From Gigantopelta aegis (taxonomy: Eukaryota > Mollusca > Gastropoda > Neomphalida > Peltospiridae), in NCBI RefSeq assembly GCF_016097555.1, contig NC_054704.1:71488722-71552721 (forward strand): a stretch of 64,000 bases of DNA, read 5' to 3'. A program made the position numbers and the translations under genes. The notes under the pieces were generated by a model. It was not told the DNA's origin. It did no database searches and saw only the letters and a list, made by a program, of their open reading frames with translations. This document shows positions 1-23,334 of this stretch, one piece after another (the first letter of the stretch is position 1; every line of letters starts with the position of its first letter).

Positions 1-756
1 TTGATTTGTCACTAACTGTACTTTATTCAACCATCTTCATAACTACCATACTCCATTTATTAATGACATTTTGTAAAAATAATTGAATTATGGCAATGGT
101 CCATAATTTAAAAACAAAAATTGCCGAGAGGGTTGACATGGGATTTCACTCCATCATGGTTCAGTTAAGGTGATGCAATCGCTAGATTTGGTTTCCAACA
201 ATTAATGTAATTTTTAGTTATTATCAATTTTTAGAGAAATAAGGTCCTTAAATCCGTGAGAGTATGCCTTTAAGACAAACAGGCTTCATAAATTCGGCCC
301 AAAATGTTTTACCTAACATGTATCAGATGTGTTTACAATACGTCAGTGTCAATTCCACCTCTTATGTTTACAGACGACACGTCATTCAATATTGTTTCAT
401 ACTGCATTTTGATTGGTTGATAATATTAAATAGTGACGACGTTTTGACGTGATATAAAGACATGGTTTGTTATGACGTCACTTGAGGAACTCGGTTGCAG
501 TGACGTAACTTCGAGATCAATCGCGCTATGACGATGATGCATATTTCGATGATCTCGCTCAAGGAAAGAAGACTTGCTCCAAGAAACAATCCCATGTGAC
601 CACCGAGTGTTCCTAAAATATTTAATGAAGTTATAAAGTTAATTTAATCGAAGCCACATACATCGATGATCAAACAAATGACTAAAAACAAAACGATATG
701 TGCATGTGTATAGATATATATACAGTACATACATACATATACATATACACACATAC

Positions 757-761
<5 letters not shown>

Positions 762-800
<39 letters not shown>
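762..800. repeat. (CA)n/(TACA)n microsatellite
   Basis: AC dinucleotides flanked by tatac/acat repeats at 710-830. No gene here. Confidence 0.9.
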
Positions 801-801
<1 letters not shown>

Positions 802-1062
802 CATACATACATACATACATACGTTTATACATAGCTTTTAGAACCCATATGGTACGGCTAAAGAACATTATTTATATTGATAACTCAACGTATCGGTGCC
901 AGTCTGCAAGATGATTGCGATTCGGTGCCACAAGTTCGAGTCCCAGCAAGGACATGAGACAATTTGTGAGACCAGAAAGGCTTTAATTATCATCTGCGCC
1001 AGTACATTAATAGCTATGTATGTAAAAGTCAAACCATACATACATACAATATATAGATTCAC

Positions 1063-1205
<143 letters not shown>

Positions 1206-1318
1206 TACACTTGCGAAGTTCAAGTATAAGTCGAAATATGAGTCATATGGTCAACGGTGGATGGTGCTGAATTAATTTCCTGATGTTAATATATTATGAT
1301 GACACTTATAAAATATAC

Positions 1319-12640
<11,322 letters not shown>

Positions 12641-13526
12641 TAACCGCTCTTTTCACCGTACGTCTCTGGTACCATGTTGGAACTTCAGTACAACAACACC
12701 TCTATAATAGATTGGTATTTTATCTATGGGTCCACGTAAAACATTTCCATATGCTCATCATCAATGCATGTATTACAGTACTAGTTAAATACTACAACAA
12801 CTTTTGTAACTTTGCTGTAGGGCTCATCAGCGTCAATACTGCAATGTTGCTTGAGGCCATCTGACTGGAACGTTCAAAACAGATTCAGATTACATCTTGA
12901 TAGAAACTCGGCGAAAACGGACTTATTCGCACGAACAGTGTGGATGAAACAAACAAAGTTGACATCAACAAATGAAGAATTCTAATAACACAACGCAAAA
13001 CAAGAGAGAGAAGAGAATACGTCCATCAAAATGAGCTGACATCGTCAGTGTTATTGGAAAATTATTATTAAGTATAACTTATATGTCGTCTCCGGCACAC
13101 TGTTCATGAAATATTAATTCACAATTCCAGAGCAGACTCATGAATCTTGCAATGCTCAATCCACCAGCACTTTTTTCCCAAAGTATTGCGGTCTGCGAAA
13201 ACCTAAAAGTACTGAGTAATGGAGATCAAGCATTAACATGAAACTAATCCCAGAGGACCTGTTGTTGTGAAATAATACCGTACCTAAAAGGCAAGCTGGT
13301 GTGTCCCGAAGTATGTGATTAGTAAAACAATTTAAACCCTAATAGCATCACTCGTAGCACATAGCACCAGGATACAAATGGCGCAAAATAAATTAGTGAC
13401 AGTGATACACAAGTAGTTAAGCCCGGTTTCAGTTCAGGGAATTCGCCAATTTTGCCATTGCAATTAACGGATGATGCTGTTAAATGATAGCACCAGCTAA
13501 GTTGTTATTGGCAGTTTACTAGATGT
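12641..13526. other. upstream region of the channel gene, nothing recognised
   Basis: No coding signal and no clear TATA element near the ATG at 12640. The channel promoter probably lies here or further right. Confidence 0.5.
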
Positions 13527-13702
13527 GAGGCGGGACGTAGTCCAGTGGTAAAGCACTCACTGCGATCTAGGATCGATCCCCGTAGGTGGGCCCGTTGCTT
13601 ATTTATCGTTCCAGCCAGTGCTCCACAACTGGTGTAACAAAAGTTGTGGTAGGTATTATCATCTTTTTGTTGAGTGCGTCGTTAAATGAAACATTCATTC
13701 CT
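13527..13702 (+). mobile_element. SINE, internally deleted
   Basis: Head tagtccagtggtaaagcact and gatcgatccccg, body truncated, 3' end gagtgcgtcgttaaatgaaa. Clearly the same family as 6410-6718. Confidence 0.8.
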
Positions 13703-13733
13703 TGCTTTATTAGGTGTGTGTATGTGTTTGTGC

Positions 13734-13902
13734 AGAGGCGGATCCATAGATGTGGGACCAAGGGACCCGCCCCCTAAATATATTCAAGTGCCTCTTTTTT
13801 CTGGCTTAAAAAAAAGAATTCATTGTGTTGCCCTTTCACTAGTAATCCATGTGCCCCTTTTTCTTAGTGCTCCCCCCTGGATTTCCTGAATCCGCACCTG
13901 CG
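13734..13902. mobile_element. MITE, CAGAGGCGGATCC ends
   Basis: Left cagaggcggatccatagatg and right aatccgcacctg are imperfect inverted repeats of the common CAGRGGCGGAT type (hAT-like). The target duplication is unclear because the flanks are GT-rich. Confidence 0.6.
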
Positions 13903-13947
13903 TGTATGCATGTGTGTGCTTTCTTTGTCTGTCTGTCTGTCCGTCCG

Positions 13948-14060
<113 letters not shown>

Positions 14061-14099
14061 GCTTGGTGGATTGAATCCATACAACTGAGTTCTGATTAT

Positions 14100-14760
14100 T
14101 TCAAAGGTAACGTAGTAACAAAATGAATTAAAAGACAAGGTCCCCGCCAAGATATGGTTTTCGTGGTCAACATCGATTGTATAAATGGAGAAATTAGTCA
14201 TCAACAACATGCATTACACCAAAGTTGCATGGTGATCAATATTTATTATTATTATTATTATTTGTTTAATGTTGTTTTTTTAAATGTAAAGATGATACAC
14301 TGAAATTTGTGTCCAAAAATTATTACAACATAATTTCATTACCAGCAGAAAAATGGGAACATCTTTGGTGAGTGAAGGATTAATTGTGTGAAATCACTCT
14401 ATCGGGTACACATTTTCCCGTTGACATTTTCAACCAGTTTTATACGTCCCATGCCACTTTTGCCGAGTGACAGCAGATTACAGCTTTAATATTCTCGAAT
14501 TAATTTTACAAGGGTTATGAATAGGCTAGATTACTTTTTAGTAAACATATTTAACATTTAAATATAAAAGTAGCGAAGTATGGTGGTTACAAGTTTAACA
14601 TTGCAAATTTAAACACTGATACATGTAACTACATTTCACCTTTATTATTAAAATACTATTAAAAATTATACACCATCATGGTTTTTTTTCTAATTACATA
14701 AGATTTATGAAAATCCACAAAATGAAAAACAAAAAATTGTATTAGCATTATGGTAGCCTT

Positions 14761-14763
<3 letters not shown>
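14100..14763. other. AT-rich spacer, nothing recognised
   Basis: Between the CT/GT tract and the CT tract beside the Tc1 copy. No ORF with a motif and no inverted repeat noticed. Confidence 0.5.

Positions 14764-14845
<82 letters not shown>
14764..14845. repeat. (CT)n(TA)n microsatellite
   Basis: CT to 14826, TA to 14845; the TA part is the target of the Tc1 copy. Confidence 0.95.
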
Positions 14846-14847
<2 letters not shown>

Positions 14848-16315
14848 CTCTTCAAAAAAAGAAACGCAAAAGGGTACAAATGGGTTATAACTCCGATTTT
14901 ATGTTTCCTACCGGTTCATGCTTTGTGAATATAAGGTCATTGCATGTCCCAAACACATTCCCACGGTTACATTCGATAAAACGCAGCTACTGTACAATAA
15001 AGTTCCAAAATGTGAATATTCGCAAAAACGCAGCCACGTGCAAACCATGTCACCACTGCACGTGCGTTGTCTGCACGTGCAACATGAACACCGACAGTAT
15101 AAAAGTGCAGGGTGTTCGCTTGCCTGGCCTCTGTATCTGGCCGACAGTTGACAATCCAGGACATGCCACGTCTCAGTGAACCGCAGAGAAACAATGCCAT
15201 CGGCCGACTAGACGCAGGCGAATCCAGAACGGCCGTTGCCAGGGCATTCCATGTGTCCCCAAGCACCATCTCCAGACTGTGGGACCGTTACCAGCAACAT
15301 GGATCAACACGTGACCTCCCTAGATCCGGTCGACCACGGGTCACTACCCCCGGGCAGGACCGCTACATCCGGGTACGCCACCTTCGGGAACGATTGACTA
15401 CTGCCACCTCCACAGCCGCAGCAATACCAGGTTTGCGCAGGATATCCGACCAGACCGTACGGAACCGCCTACGTGAGGTAGGAATTCGTGCCAGACGTCC
15501 AGTTCGAGGTGTCATCTTAAAACCACAACACCGTCGACTCCGACTGCAGTGGTGCCAGATTCATCGACAATGGCCTCAACTGCGATGGAGACAGGTGTGG
15601 TTCAGTGACGAGTCCCGATTTCTGCTCCGACGTCATGATGGAAGATGTCGCGTGTATAGGCGTCGTGGTGAACGTTATGCGGCAAACTGCGTGCAGGAAG
15701 TGGACAGATTCGGCGGGGGTAGTGTCATGGTGTGGGCAGCCATCTCACACACTGGCAGAACTGATCTGGTCCACGTGCAGGGCAACCTGAATGCACAGGG
15801 CTACATTGACCAGATCCTCCGGCCACACCAGTGTTCCAACATGACAATGCCAGGCCTCACACAGCATGTCTCACAACGGCTTTCCTACAGAACAACAACA
15901 TTAATGTCCTTCCTTGGCCATCGACATCACCGGATTTGAACCCAATTGAGCATCTATGGGACGAGTTGGACCGACGCCTCCGACAGCGACAACCACAGCC
16001 CCAGACCCTGCCCGAGCTGGCAGCAGCCTTGCAGGCCGAGTGGGCCACCATCCCCCGGGACGTCATCCGTACTCTGGTTGCTTCAATGGGCAGGCGGTGC
16101 CAGGCAGTTGTCAACACACGCGGAGGCCACACCCGGTATTGACTCCAGATGACCTTGACCTTGGTGGTGTGTCCTATCACTTACTCACAATGGACTAGAG
16201 TGAATTGTGAACAATCCTGCAACATTTGGTAATTATCGGACTCACCATTCAATAATTAAATCAATTCTCCAAATGTTACGACAATGTGGTTTTGCGTTTC
16301 TTCTTTTGAAGAGTA
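14846..16315 (+). mobile_element. Tc1/mariner transposon, copy with internal deletion
   Basis: 1470 bp flanked by TA, with the same inverted repeats as the copy at 58766. It entered a (TA)n tract directly next to a (CT)n microsatellite. The 28-bp length difference from the other copy equals one internal deletion, and few other changes are seen. Confidence 0.95.
15163..16142 (+). pseudogene. Tc1 transposase, frameshifted
   Basis: Same protein as at 59083, open until about base 15828. There 28 bases present in the other copy are missing, which changes frame just before the second catalytic Asp; the rest (HDNARPH through the C-terminus) continues in another frame from 15831. This copy cannot make the full enzyme but its ends could still be mobilised. 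Confidence 0.92.
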
Positions 16316-17352
16316 TATATCCAATGTCTACACCAGTTATAAAATAATGCAGCTGGTGAGCAGTTTAGAGCCTAAAATAGAGGTATGGTTTTCAACAGCA
16401 CATTGGAACCCGACAGTATTTGTAGAAAGCAAAAGCTACAAGTTTATTAAAACTGTATTTATGTTTGTACTATGCATTTATAACAAATATAGGATAGGGA
16501 GGCAAGATTGCAGTTTATAGGTGTTATTATTCCATATTAGTCTCCCATCAGTCCTATAGGTTTAGTCCGTCCAAAATAGTTTTCCGGACTTTTTCCATTC
16601 ACAATGTTAAGCTGTAATTTTTTGTATAGCTTTATTATTTACCGTTACAGATCAAGTTTTGATTTACATGGTAATTTACTAGTTTTTACGTTATTGCTCT
16701 AAAATCCCAGCTACGCCAGAGCTACCATGCCCCATGGGGGTTGCCAATATGGAAAATTCCGTTGAAGATATTTTTTCCTTTAGCAAAATATTTTTCATAA
16801 CTTTTCATGCACCATTATGCTCTAAAAGTTTTACTTTCATAAAAAATCGGGACAGGAAACATATGTTGAGTTGATAAGTACTGTCAGAATGCTGGTTATA
16901 TCAAATTGTGTGGGGTTTTTTTTAATTTATCGATTTACAAGTCACAAATTGTACTAAATTTGTAAATGATAAATTCACAAAAAAATGACAATTTTTATGA
17001 CAAACCACGTAAACAAGTTTCTAATGTGATGTAATGATGTCATATTTCCGAGGTTTATTGAAGAATAACATTACGGGTTTTTTTTAGTGATGTTGTCCAA
17101 TCAGAATAGAATAAGTCCTATAACAACAGAAAGTTTGTAATTATACTTGATTGACTGTAGTCAAATGGCTACCACTGTTAAGCTACCAGTTTTCTTATGT
17201 TCCTTTATGTGGCTCCTCAAGGGTTACTTGGATTTAGCAGTTTGTTTAGATAGGATTCAAAATATGACATTGTCAAAATGCTGTAGTTAATTTCATGTCC
17301 TTAAGCCCTTTTTTGGAGCACTGTATAATTATATATTTATTTTGTTACACAG
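16316..17352. other. AT-rich spacer right of the Tc1 copy
   Basis: No coding region or repeat recognised; a 78-codon ORF near 16284-16520 starts inside the transposon end and is not credible. Confidence 0.5.
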
Positions 17353-17448
17353 GTTCTCCGGCACCAGCACATCAACTTCTACACTCAAATTACAACAGAT
17401 GATAAAAGACCTGCAAATAGTGATGTGGAGGAAGCGGTTGTAAAATGA
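17353..17448 (+). CDS. possible terminal exon, unassigned
   Basis: The acceptor ttgttacacag is followed by 31 codons (VLRHQHINFYTQITTDD then KRPANSDVEEAVVK) and TGA; AATAAA lies at 17460-17465 with GT-rich sequence after it. No partner exon was found and the protein is not recognised. It could be chance; an alternative reading ends at a GTT/gtaaaa donor. Confidence 0.28.
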   Translation, partial: VLRHQHINFYTQITTDDKRPANSDVEEAVVK

Positions 17449-17816
17449 AAAGCATAAAGAATAAATGAACTGCATTTAAAATGGTGTTGCATGGTGTTGC
17501 ATGATGTATGCAAATCAAAGGGATACGGCACTGGTGTGGTGTTCCAGAAATAGGTTTTTTGTGTGTGTTTTTTTAGCAGTTTTATCCGACTTTCTGCAAT
17601 AATTGACAGAACATTCTATTTGTGCTAACTTGAAGAACCAAACATTTAATCCAAATAAATCATTTGGAAGTGGTAAATGTCTTTTTTGTATTTTGTGATA
17701 CAGATGTCGAATACTGACCAAGTTCTGAAAATGTGCTTCTTTTCAGCGAGTGCAACACACCCCTTAGGAAATGAGTACATTCTCCACACTGGAAATAGAT
17801 GTTGCAATCGTGAGAC

Positions 17817-18186
17817 TTAAAGGGACTATCCCGAGTTTGTAGCCATTTTAAAATGTTATGCCAAATCAAATATTTTTATCTTAATAAAATTACTAACATT
17901 TTCTTGCATAGAATATGAATATCTTTATAACCCATTTTGTAACATCTCATCATAGAATTTTGTCTCAAATAATTTTGTATCTACAAATTTATCTTTAAAC
18001 AGCCAAATGAAATTTGAAATAATTCAGCCAAAGGTCATTCCAAATGTATTTATACATATAATGGTTTAATATTTAAAACATGTTACAGTAAGACGGTGTG
18101 GTTTTTGTTTTGTTTTTTAAAGAGAAAAAAGCTGGATGTTTTGGGAAAAACAAACCAAATTCTCCTTAGGATAGTCCCTTTTAAAG
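17817..18186. mobile_element. MITE, TTAAAGGGACTATCC ends
   Basis: ttaaagggactatcccgag and ttaggatagtcccttttaa are inverted repeats 370 bp apart; outer bases like the MITE at 9969. Confidence 0.75.
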
Positions 18187-19021
18187 GATCTTCATCTGTC
18201 AGGTGTTTTTATTGTCGTTTTGTTCAGTTAGATCCAGAAACTTTGAATTTTTAGTTAAAGTAACAATAAAATTATGCCGTAAATATTTTCTTTCATCATC
18301 CAGCATATTGGATTTGTTTTCATATACTCAAAGGCATGAAGTGGGGTTTGTGTTCTTTCATATCGTGTAAAGGTCTTCACTGTAGTAGATAACACTATAT
18401 ATGACCATCATCATTATATATTCTGAAAAGCATCATGTATAAACAATGTAGCAAGCTGCCCTACCTTGGCAACCTGCAATATAGTCTGTGGGTGTTGAGA
18501 AAAATGACTGAAATCGAGTGGGCACATGCTGATTGGTATACACCAATTTCTGCCTTGTTTGGAATTATTCTTGATAAATGAATGTTATAACTTTTGTTTG
18601 CTGTAACATGAAATTGGCTTATGATGGTCTGTGAGCATTTTGCCCCATCAATGTGAAATCAAAAAAATGTAGTATGCTGCTGTGCAAGCAAATGACAACA
18701 AATTGGAAATGTTTAATTAAGGCATGCACTGGGACACTGACAGCAGTCAGCAGGAAGATGGTTCCTAACAGCACAGAAGCATCAAGACCATCTGTAGTTT
18801 CCAGAATGAAGTGGAAGACAATAGTTTTCATGCAATCCTTTTACCCTAATACATCAACATTGTTTTGACTGCATTCACGTTCTGAAAATATCGAGGAAGA
18901 CCATTTGCAATCTCAAATATCTGTTATAATGTTATGATTGAATAGGCATCACAAAATCAAATTTTATCCATATAAATTGGACTGCAGTATTTTCAGTTTC
19001 ATAATAAAACGTTTTGATCAG

Positions 19022-19221
19022 ACAGAAAATGGCGCTTTAAACGGCAGCCATCACAGCTGAACTTTGCATCATCTGTGAATGAGCTGTACACCCGATATGA
19101 GCTGCCAGAACTGAACGTAGATGAGCATTTTGTAGATTATTATAGTTTTCAAGCAGTGACAAACAAGTTACATGGTTTCACAGCCAGACACCTGTTGATG
19201 CATTTAGGTCCCATTGGGTAG
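19022..19221 (+). CDS. coding-like segment of unknown protein
   Basis: After ttttgatcag the frame reads WRFKRQPSQLNFASSVNEL, then YTRYELPELNVDEHFVDYY, SFQAVTNKLHGFTARHLL, MHLGPIG and a TAG. Composition and lack of bias look like real protein. The end may instead be a donor (ATTGG/gtagga, phase 2). Weaker coding-like pieces precede it at 18438-18590 (KLPYLGNLQYSLWVLRKM) and 18720-18840. Either the last exon of an unrecognised plus-strand gene or a retrocopy. Confidence 0.42.
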
Positions 19222-20069
19222 GAACATCCACTTCTAAATTAGTTACAACTTGAGTCTTATAGAAGATACCGGGTGACCACATGAAAGAAGGCCAGACAGA
19301 GCATAAACTTTCAGACATCTTTTCCAAGTCTTCTGTTCAATTTCAGACCAAAGTAATAAAAAACATGTTTCAATTTATAATGCAAGTCCTTAGAGCACTG
19401 CATTACGAGTAATTCCAGAAAATAAAACCCATAAAGTCGTCATTTTATTGTGAAAAAGTGCTTGTTCAGAAAGGCAATATAATTGGCAGACGTAGAAACC
19501 GTGTTTGAAACAAGTTACATATTTGTGTGGTCTGAAATCGAGCTCTTCCTGGATGATGTCTCAAGCAAGTTGGCAGTCTGTGGTCTAAAACAAGCTGTTG
19601 ATGGGTGAATGTCTAAAGCGGCGGAGACAGAAAGAATGACAGAGAAAGATTTATTTCCCACATCCAGAATGTTTAATGCTGCACATCAATAGTTTACACA
19701 GGTTATTAGTCACAGAGAACGAAGCTACAGTGTTCTAAGATGAGGTACCTATACAAATAGAAACAGCACAACAGAAACAATCAATTGAAATACTAGTACT
19801 AGGATAGAAACAGCTAGGTCACAGTTGTTGGGCACAGATAGGAGAGAAAACAGATGTATGCACCAAGCCCCGAGACTCGGCAGACAATGGTAAACAATCC
19901 TACATATATAAACAGCTATAAATGTTTGCAGTCACACAAATACATCACCCACTATCAACTCATTTTTTTAAATCAATTTTATTACAAAATGGTACTTTCT
20001 TTTAAAACAGATAAGCGTAGATCGCAGATTTCGTGAAATATACAAAACGAAACTTCAAATCGTTCTTAC
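19222..20069. other. spacer, nothing firm
   Basis: Contains a 43-codon minus-strand open stretch near 19490-19620 without motif; otherwise no signal. Confidence 0.4.
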
Positions 20070-20171
20070 CTGTAAATTGATTATTTAATCCATGAAATAA
20101 ACACAGTTCCTTACGAAAACAAAGTCCTCGATAACACGTATGGCCGTCATTACATAGCTTGTCAGCATCCG
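20070..20171 (-). CDS. possible cysteine-rich extracellular exon, unassigned
   Basis: Minus-strand acceptor tttgtctag and donor ACAG/gtaaga bound 102 bases in phase 1 to 1, open in frame, reading DADKLCNDGHTCYRGLCF then RKELCLFHGLNNQF. The spacing C-x5-C-x4-C-x5-C and the phase are typical of secreted or ectodomain modules; the first part resembles the DGTxCGDGKxCxxGxC strip of ADAM/ADAMTS proteins. No neighbouring exon was identified. Confidence 0.4.
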
Positions 20172-20312
20172 CTAGACAAATGTTATGTCATTAGTTCACG
20201 AACACCAGATTGGGTAGCACACACAGGGCTTTCCTGGAATGTCACAACTGTGTATGGTGCTCTGTTCACTCCAAAAATAGGGCAGTTAACTATCAAATGG
20301 AGTCAAATGTAT

Positions 20313-21790
20313 TTAACTATAAACAAATTGTTGTGAAATCGGATCAAAGTTGTTAAGATGCACATGAGTAGATTTTATTGTCAAGATCTCGATCTGCTCT
20401 TCCTTTTCATTATGACAAGGGCACCAAAATCCAGATGTTGATGGTTTGGGAGAATCTTTGGACGATCTTTTCAGCACAGATGACTTTTTCTGAATCTGTT
20501 TCTTTGGGGGCGGGTTTGATTTCTGGTGGTCCTTCATCTTTTCAAGAGTACTGTCGTCGGTTATTGCTCTACCACCTACAATAGCACTTATCACTTTTCT
20601 TTTCTTTGTGGGCTTTGCAACACCGAACATAGTCTCATCAAGTTGCGAGAAAAATCCTGTTGCAGACAATGGCAAAATTACATCAGTGACTTCTGATGAT
20701 TTCCTTTTGTACGTGTTAGATTCTTCTGGTAATATTGCCTGATCTTCAGAAGACTTGAACAACTGAGCTGTCACAAAGTGCGATTTGTTTACTGCATGTC
20801 TGTTGAAAGGGAAAATTCCGCACTTTCTAAAAGATGCCAGCAGATTGGCTTGTGTTAATGCCTTTGTGTATGCCTGACAACCCAATCGACATATACAGTG
20901 CTTCTCGATGCCGCATGTACGTGTGTCTAAGGTTGCAGTAGATTTTCTTGAACAGCCCAAAGCAACCAACATCCATTGGTTAAAGTACATGCGAGGTATG
21001 TGCTAGAAGCACAAACAGGATGATGTGTCTCTCTCTTGCCCATTCACTCAGTACTATGGAGACGTGCGACTTGTGACCGTCGTACAAGATCAACACTGGT
21101 TTCTCTGCTGTTGACTGGACAGAGTACTTGACAAAGTGCTCTGCAAGATACTTCTGGAAGATTTCACTGTTGGACCAGCCTGAATCACTGACAGTTCCAT
21201 TAGCTCCTGGCAAACAACCTTCCAATAGCTCGTCTCGCATTCGCATCCCTTTGAAAATTAAATATGGAGGGATGGCATGTCCAATGGCATTGCCACATCC
21301 GATCACTGTCGTCGTGTTCGAGCTCAGCAGTGTTACTGCAACTGGCACCGATTTATTGGAGGCAACGTTTGGGGGCTTGTGATTCTCCATTAGTCCTTTT
21401 TCATCTATGTTGTATATTCGCTCAGGACTGTTCTTCCAAGTCGTTGTCATCCAAAATCATTTCCAAGTGGGAGTAGTAGCATGAAACTGTTTCTTCAGAC
21501 GTTGCTTTGGCCCTCTGGACCTTCTGTACCTTTAACTCAGGGTATCTTCTCATAAGACCATGAAACCAACATAAGGACACTGGCTTATCGGCTCTTGTCT
21601 TCTTCCCTAAATAGATGGCAAGATCAGTTGCAATGGTCAGCACATCTTGTCTGGTGTAGCCAATGTACTAAGGGGAATACTGAATGTTCTTGAAGCTTTC
21701 TGGATGCCCATGCCATCTTCCACAACAGCTACATATGCCTTGGACACTGTCTCATCCGAATATGATTTGTATCTTGACTTTTCTGGCCGT
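20313..21790 (-). pseudogene. pogo-like (Tigger/Jerky type) DDE transposase, broken
   Basis: Minus-strand fragments of a pogo-superfamily transposase. In order: a psq-type helix-turn-helix (YSDETVSKAYVAVVEDGMGI, near 21790-21670), a CENP-B-like middle (YTRQDVLTIATDLAIYLG), then the DDE region with NIDEKG, LILYDGHKSH and PMDVGCFGLF as the three Asp motifs, and the tail ALTQANLLASFRKCGIFPF. About 45 codons seem deleted between the first two parts, the frame changes near 21440 and again in the C-terminal third, and the Gln of HTSHVLQP is a stop. Ends of the element were not found. A neutral relic. Confidence 0.8.
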
Positions 21791-21879
21791 GGAATAGTCT
21801 AAAACACAAAAATAAAAACATATTAAAACATCTTTCGTTTCTTATTTCTTTTCTTTTCTTTTTTTCTCTCTTTCTTTTC

Positions 21880-22061
21880 AATTTAGGTCAGTGCCCTAGA
21901 GGAGTTTAAAGAATATTTCTTCATACTAGATATGTCTATGTAATTACCTGTATATGTTACTACTAATATATATATGCTATGTATTGTAGTAGTGATTTAG
22001 GGCCCCAACCCTAACACTACGTATTCTTCTGGGACAATTAAAAAAAAAAAAAAAAAAAAAT
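21880..22061 (+). mobile_element. LINE 3' UTR with poly(A)
   Basis: The piece gatttagggccccaaccct followed by cttctgggacaatt and about 20 A resembles, in the opposite orientation, the 3' UTR of the LINE fragment at 11240-11340. It is therefore a severely 5'-truncated copy of the same family. Its 5' border is uncertain. Confidence 0.55.
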
Positions 22062-22529
22062 CATAAACTGCATACATCAGAATTCTACATAAGAAATGGC
22101 CCGAATGGGCTTCCATACTTTTAAAAATTTGACAGTAGTTCCCTTTCTTTGGTATTGTAGACGGCTAGTATAGATAGTAAACAAAGCAGACGACGCTTTC
22201 TCGTGAGTACCGAACTTTTCGTTTGTGTGTTATTGGTGACCTTTTAATGGTGATGCATTTACAGTGTCACACGGCAAAATTACATAAGATTACAAGATAT
22301 AGATGTCATACTTACGCATGGGAGTTTTACCCGAAGCATTTTTGTAGGGCTAGCGAAAATAGCTTGGCTGTCAACTTGCGATCCTTAATGATGTCACATC
22401 TCTATTTATATCCCGAACAAAATGGCCGTTCGGAAACTAATGATGTTCGAAAACTAATGACCGAACGATACTACAACCATTGAAATATATAGCAGTCCTT
22501 GGACACTGTTTGGAATGGGAAAAATTGAA

Positions 22530-22640
22530 CAACTCAGGGCTAGCTCTAGGTGATCAGAAAATTTCGCCAAATTAAACTAATTTGCCAGTTGTTCCTAAAA
22601 TTCACAATTGGTGAATTTGGCTTTGATCCAATGACACAAG
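22530..22640. mobile_element. MITE fragment, CAGGGCTAGCTCTAGG end
   Basis: cagggctagctctaggtgat followed by aaaatttcgccaaatta and cacaattggtgaatttggc matches the element at 34497-34680; the right terminus is lost. Confidence 0.6.
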
Positions 22641-22669
22641 CACCAAATGCAAGCACGCTACTAAACTAA

Positions 22670-22742
22670 ATGTTTGACATCCAATAGCTGAAGATTAATT
22701 AATCAATGTGCTCAAGTAGTGTCGTTACACAAAACGAACAAA
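22670..22742 (+). mobile_element. SINE 3' fragment
   Basis: Only the tail: gtttgacatccaatagctga through tagtgtcgttacacaaaac. Confidence 0.7.
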
Positions 22743-22969
22743 CTGACTAAGCTAAATATTGCTACAAACAACATTTTATTTTATATTCACCAGACATGTT
22801 CTATCATCTATTAAAAATTGTTAGGCCTCATAAGTTTGGCAGTACATTTGACGTGAACGTAAAGTTTATACTAACTACTAAACATCTGCTTTGGCATTAT
22901 GTCATCAAATTCTGTGTTCGTGTAAAGGAAAACAATTATTAACATAATTATTGCTGTAGGCACACACAA

Positions 22970-22970
22970 C

Positions 22971-22997
<27 letters not shown>
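22970..22997. repeat. short (CA)n tract
   Basis: About 14 AC units followed by acgcacgcat. Confidence 0.9.
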
Positions 22998-23001
<4 letters not shown>

Positions 23002-23334
23002 GCATACATGATTATATACTAGTTTTAAATATTAAATATTTGAGCCCTGCCATACTATTGACCTGTGTGACAGAATTCATGCAAAATCTTGCCAAGACAG
23101 ACCCTTGCTGTAATCCACATTTTATTAAACAAAATACACTAAAAACAAAAATCTGACTTTCTACATTCAGAAAATTATTATTTTGATATGTTTTATTGAT
23201 ACGTACATGAGTTACCGCTCAAGATGTCGAAACATACTGCCATGAACAGTTTTGTGAACATGTATGCTGCAAAATACTTGTGAAGTGATGATGTTAGCCA
23301 CAAAAACACTTGATTATTTCATACCTCTCTATTG

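Noticed and set aside
15857-16180. Minus-strand and alternative-frame ORFs in the Tc1 copies (also 59805-60146)
   Set aside because: They overlap the transposase in other frames and reflect its GC-rich coding bias.
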